DNA from: AC-32 sp963754265
Lineage (GTDB): Bacteria; Actinomycetota; Thermoleophilia; Gaiellales; Gaiellaceae
Length of the DNA: 64,000 bases
Direction of reading: 5' to 3'
Assembly: GCA_963754265.1 (NCBI GenBank)
Contig: CAVWFB010000003.1
Location: forward strand, 186,001-250,000
In this document: in pieces, positions 62,138-64,000 of the stretch
Numbering within the stretch: position 1 is the stretch's first letter
How the letters are laid out: each line of letters begins with the position of its first letter
Notes under the pieces: model-generated
The model's database searches: none
Seen by the model: only the letters and a program-made list of their open reading frames with translations
Told to the model about the DNA's origin: nothing
Program-made: the position numbers and the translations under genes

Positions 62138-63151
62138 ATGAAGAAGCGCGTACGCGTCGCCGTGCTCATGGGGGGCCGCTCTTCGGAGCACGAGATCTCG
62201 ATCGCCTCGGCGCGCTCGGTCCTGGACGCGCTCGACCCCGAGCGCTACGACGCGGTCACGGTCGAGATCGGGCGCGACGGCCGCTGGGAGCTCGGCAGCG
62301 GCGAGGACGGCACCGTCGCGGAGACGCTGCCGGTCCCTGCAGCACAGGTGCCGGCGACCCTCGGGGACGTCGACGTCGTCTTCCCGGTCCTGCACGGGCC
62401 CTTCGGGGAGGACGGCACGGTGCAAGGGCTGCTCGAGCTCGCGGGAGTGCCGTACGTCGGCGCAGGCGTCCTCGGCTCGGCGCTCGCGATGGACAAGGAC
62501 GTGTTCAAGGCGGTGATGCGCGACCGAGGCGTGCCGGTCACGCGCAACATCACCCTCCGTACGGGGCAGAGCCCCGAGAACCCGTTTGGGTATCCGGTCT
62601 TCGTCAAGCCGGCCCGGCTCGGGTCTTCGGTCGGGATCTCCAAGGCCGGCTCCGACGAGGAGCTCACGGCCGCCGTCGAGCTCGCCTTCCAGCACGACGA
62701 CAAGGTGCTCGTCGAGGAGTTCGTCGACGGAATCGAGGTCGAGTGCGGCGTGCTCGGCAACGACCGGCCAATCGCTTCGCTTCCGGGAGAGATCGTCTCG
62801 CACGGGTTCGGCGGGGCCGACTGGTACGACTACTCGGCCAAGTACGACGAAGGCGGCATGGACCTCATCGTGCCGCCCCGCCTCGAGCCGGAGACGGTCG
62901 AGCGCGTCCAGGAGCTCGCGGTGCGCTCCTTCGTCGCGGGCGAGTGCGAGGGGATGGCGCGGGTCGACTTCTTCGTACGCGAGGACGGCGAGGTGCTCCT
63001 GAACGAGCTGAACACGATCCCGGGCTTCACGGCGACGAGCGTCTACGCGAAGCTTTTCGAGGCGTCCGGCGTGCCCTACCCTGAGCTCGTCGACCGGCTC
63101 GTGCAGCTCGCGCTCGAACGGCACGAGCGCAGGTCGCGCCTGCGCTACTAG
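62138..63151 (+). CDS. ddl: D-alanine--D-alanine ligase
   Basis: 337 residues, ATP-grasp enzyme. N-terminal MGGRSSEHEISIASARSVL, VFPVLHGPFGEDGTVQGLLELAGVPYVGAGVLGSALAMDK, PVFVKPARLGSSVGISKAG, VLVEEFVDGIEVECGVLG and DFFVREDGEVLLNELNTIPGFTATSVYAKLF. Makes the D-Ala-D-Ala end of peptidoglycan precursors. ATG 62138 follows GAGGAGA. Converges on the kinase gene with overlapping stops. Confidence 0.96.
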   Translation: MKKRVRVAVLMGGRSSEHEISIASARSVLDALDPERYDAVTVEIGRDGRWELGSGEDGTVAETLPVPAAQVPATLGDVDVVFPVLHGPFGEDGTVQGLLELAGVPYVGAGVLGSALAMDKDVFKAVMRDRGVPVTRNITLRTGQSPENPFGYPVFVKPARLGSSVGISKAGSDEELTAAVELAFQHDDKVLVEEFVDGIEVECGVLGNDRPIASLPGEIVSHGFGGADWYDYSAKYDEGGMDLIVPPRLEPETVERVQELAVRSFVAGECEGMARVDFFVREDGEVLLNELNTIPGFTATSVYAKLFEASGVPYPELVDRLVQLALERHERRSRLRY

Positions 63152-64000
63152 CTCTTCGCGTTGACCTGGTTGACGTGCACGGCGTCGTGGCCGCCGAGGT
63201 CGGTGATCCAGACGACGTAGTACCGAGCGGCCTGCCCGCTCACGGTGAAGTCGGTACGGCCGCCGACTGTCGAGGAGCCGGAGACCGGGCTGAACGGCCC
63301 AGAGCGCGAGGAGCCCGACTCGATCTCGGCCGTAAAGCCGGGGGTGTCGCTCTGCACCGTCACCTTCGAGACCTTCTTCGCGGACCCCGCATCCAGGACG
63401 AGCCCGACGCCCGCCTTCGTGAAGCTCTGGTAGTGCTCGGTCGTCCAGAACGTTGCCGGGTTGCGGTCGGTCGCGAGGCGGACGTCCTCGTCGTGCTCGT
63501 GCTGGTCGCCGAACGGGTCGTAGGCGGCGACCCCGCTGAGCGTGACGGGCTTGCCCGACGTCCCGCTCTTCTTGGCGCCGACCGCCTCCTTGATCCTCTC
63601 GCCGGAATCGGTGAACGTGAAGACCGCGGCGAGAATCCCCGCCAGCACGGCGAGCCCGGCGAGGAGCATGATCAGCGGCCAGACGCTCGGCCGCTCTGCC
63701 GGCGTGCGTGGCGGCCGGGAGCCTCGCCGTCGGCGCCGAGGCGCGACGACCATCGTCTCGGCGGCCGACGAGGTCGCGGCGCCGTCCAGCTGCGCCAGGC
63801 AGTCGCCGAGCCCCGAGCAGAGCTCGTCCATCGAGCGGAAGCGGTCGCGTGGCTCCTTGGCCATCGCACGCCGAACGACCGCATCCACGCACGGCGAGAG
63901 CTCGGGCCGCCGCTCGCGCACGCTCGGGCGGCGGCTCGTTGATGTGGCGCATCGCGACGGCGACGAAGTTGTCGCCTCTGAACGGCACCTCGCCCGTCAA
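63148..64000 (-). CDS. Ser/Thr protein kinase with discoidin-like extracellular domain, 5'-partial, apparent +1 frameshift
   Basis: The kinase N-lobe lies beyond the window. Visible: the C-lobe (TGEVPFRGDNFVAVAMRHINEPPP), then after one surplus base at about 63925 VRERRPELSPCVDAVVRRAMAKEPRDRFRSMDEL, a basic juxtamembrane stretch, one helix (VWPLIMLLAGLAVLAGILAAVFTF), and an extracellular domain of about 145 residues (VAAYDPFGDQHEHDEDVRLATDRNPATFWTTEHYQ) of the F5/8-discoidin fold that binds sugars. Such kinases probably sense cell-wall or surface glycans. Confidence 0.85.

Noticed and set aside
61929..62141. A 70-residue protein between pknB and ddl
   Set aside because: Beyond codon 16 it runs through the palindromic repeat with Pro/Ser/Arg-rich, non-protein-like composition.

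Overview
The window is GC-rich, densely coding bacterial chromosome from an actinobacterium. Lineage markers include OpcA, a PdtaS/PdtaR-like pair, and an fhaA-fhaB-pstP-rodA-pbpA-pknB block. Small secreted CSPSGD-type proteins and many start codons placed directly after a TANNNT -10 box make class Thermoleophilia (Gaiellales/Solirubrobacterales) my best guess; this is inference. No rRNA, tRNA, IS element, prophage or CRISPR array was seen.

Layout. (1) 1-9 kb: an ABC importer of the NMT1/THI5 type, dihydropyrimidinase, (methyl)malonate-semialdehyde dehydrogenase and a class III aminotransferase, which together look like reductive pyrimidine/beta-alanine catabolism. (2) 9.2-13.5 kb: aa3-type oxidase genes coxB (with fused cytochrome c), coxA, ctaB and a 39-residue membrane protein. 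(3) 13.5-18.3 kb: an amidase, a secreted Fn3-like protein, an ECF sigma factor and a DUF4349 protein. (4) 18.3-28.6 kb: a tightly overlapping minus-strand pentose-phosphate operon, rpiB-tal-alpha/beta hydrolase-pgi-gnd-zwf-opcA, divergent from tkt and followed by a gluconokinase-like gene. (5) 28.6-35 kb: an ABC-F ATPase, an ANTAR response regulator and its likely GAF-HisKA_2 kinase, and membrane proteins. (6) 35-37.5 kb: a surface protein with 50 consecutive prolines. (7) 37.5-47.5 kb: nitrogen assimilation, with glnA1 on the minus strand and glnA2-acetyltransferase-glnB-amt on the plus strand, plus an ABC-2 exporter, a DUF5937/ArsR regulator and an HtrA-like protease. (8) 47.5-53 kb: assorted enzymes and membrane proteins. 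(9) 53-64 kb: the cell-envelope growth-control cluster with Ser/Thr kinases, FHA proteins, phosphatase, RodA, PbpA, PASTA kinase and Ddl.

Three observations stand out. Both glnA genes carry leaders in which a hexaloop hairpin with a GAGGC/GCCTC stem overlaps an intrinsic terminator, and an ANTAR antiterminator with its kinase is encoded nearby, which suggests RNA-level nitrogen control. The pentose-phosphate operon has no recognisable 6-phosphogluconolactonase but contains an alpha/beta hydrolase in translationally coupled position. The start of ddl is duplicated, with a palindromic repeat element between the two copies.

Quality note. Eight genes are each broken by single-base +1 shifts (nine shifts in all), always in the same sense and always restoring a full-length family protein. 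This is more consistent with insertion-type sequencing errors than with real pseudogenes.
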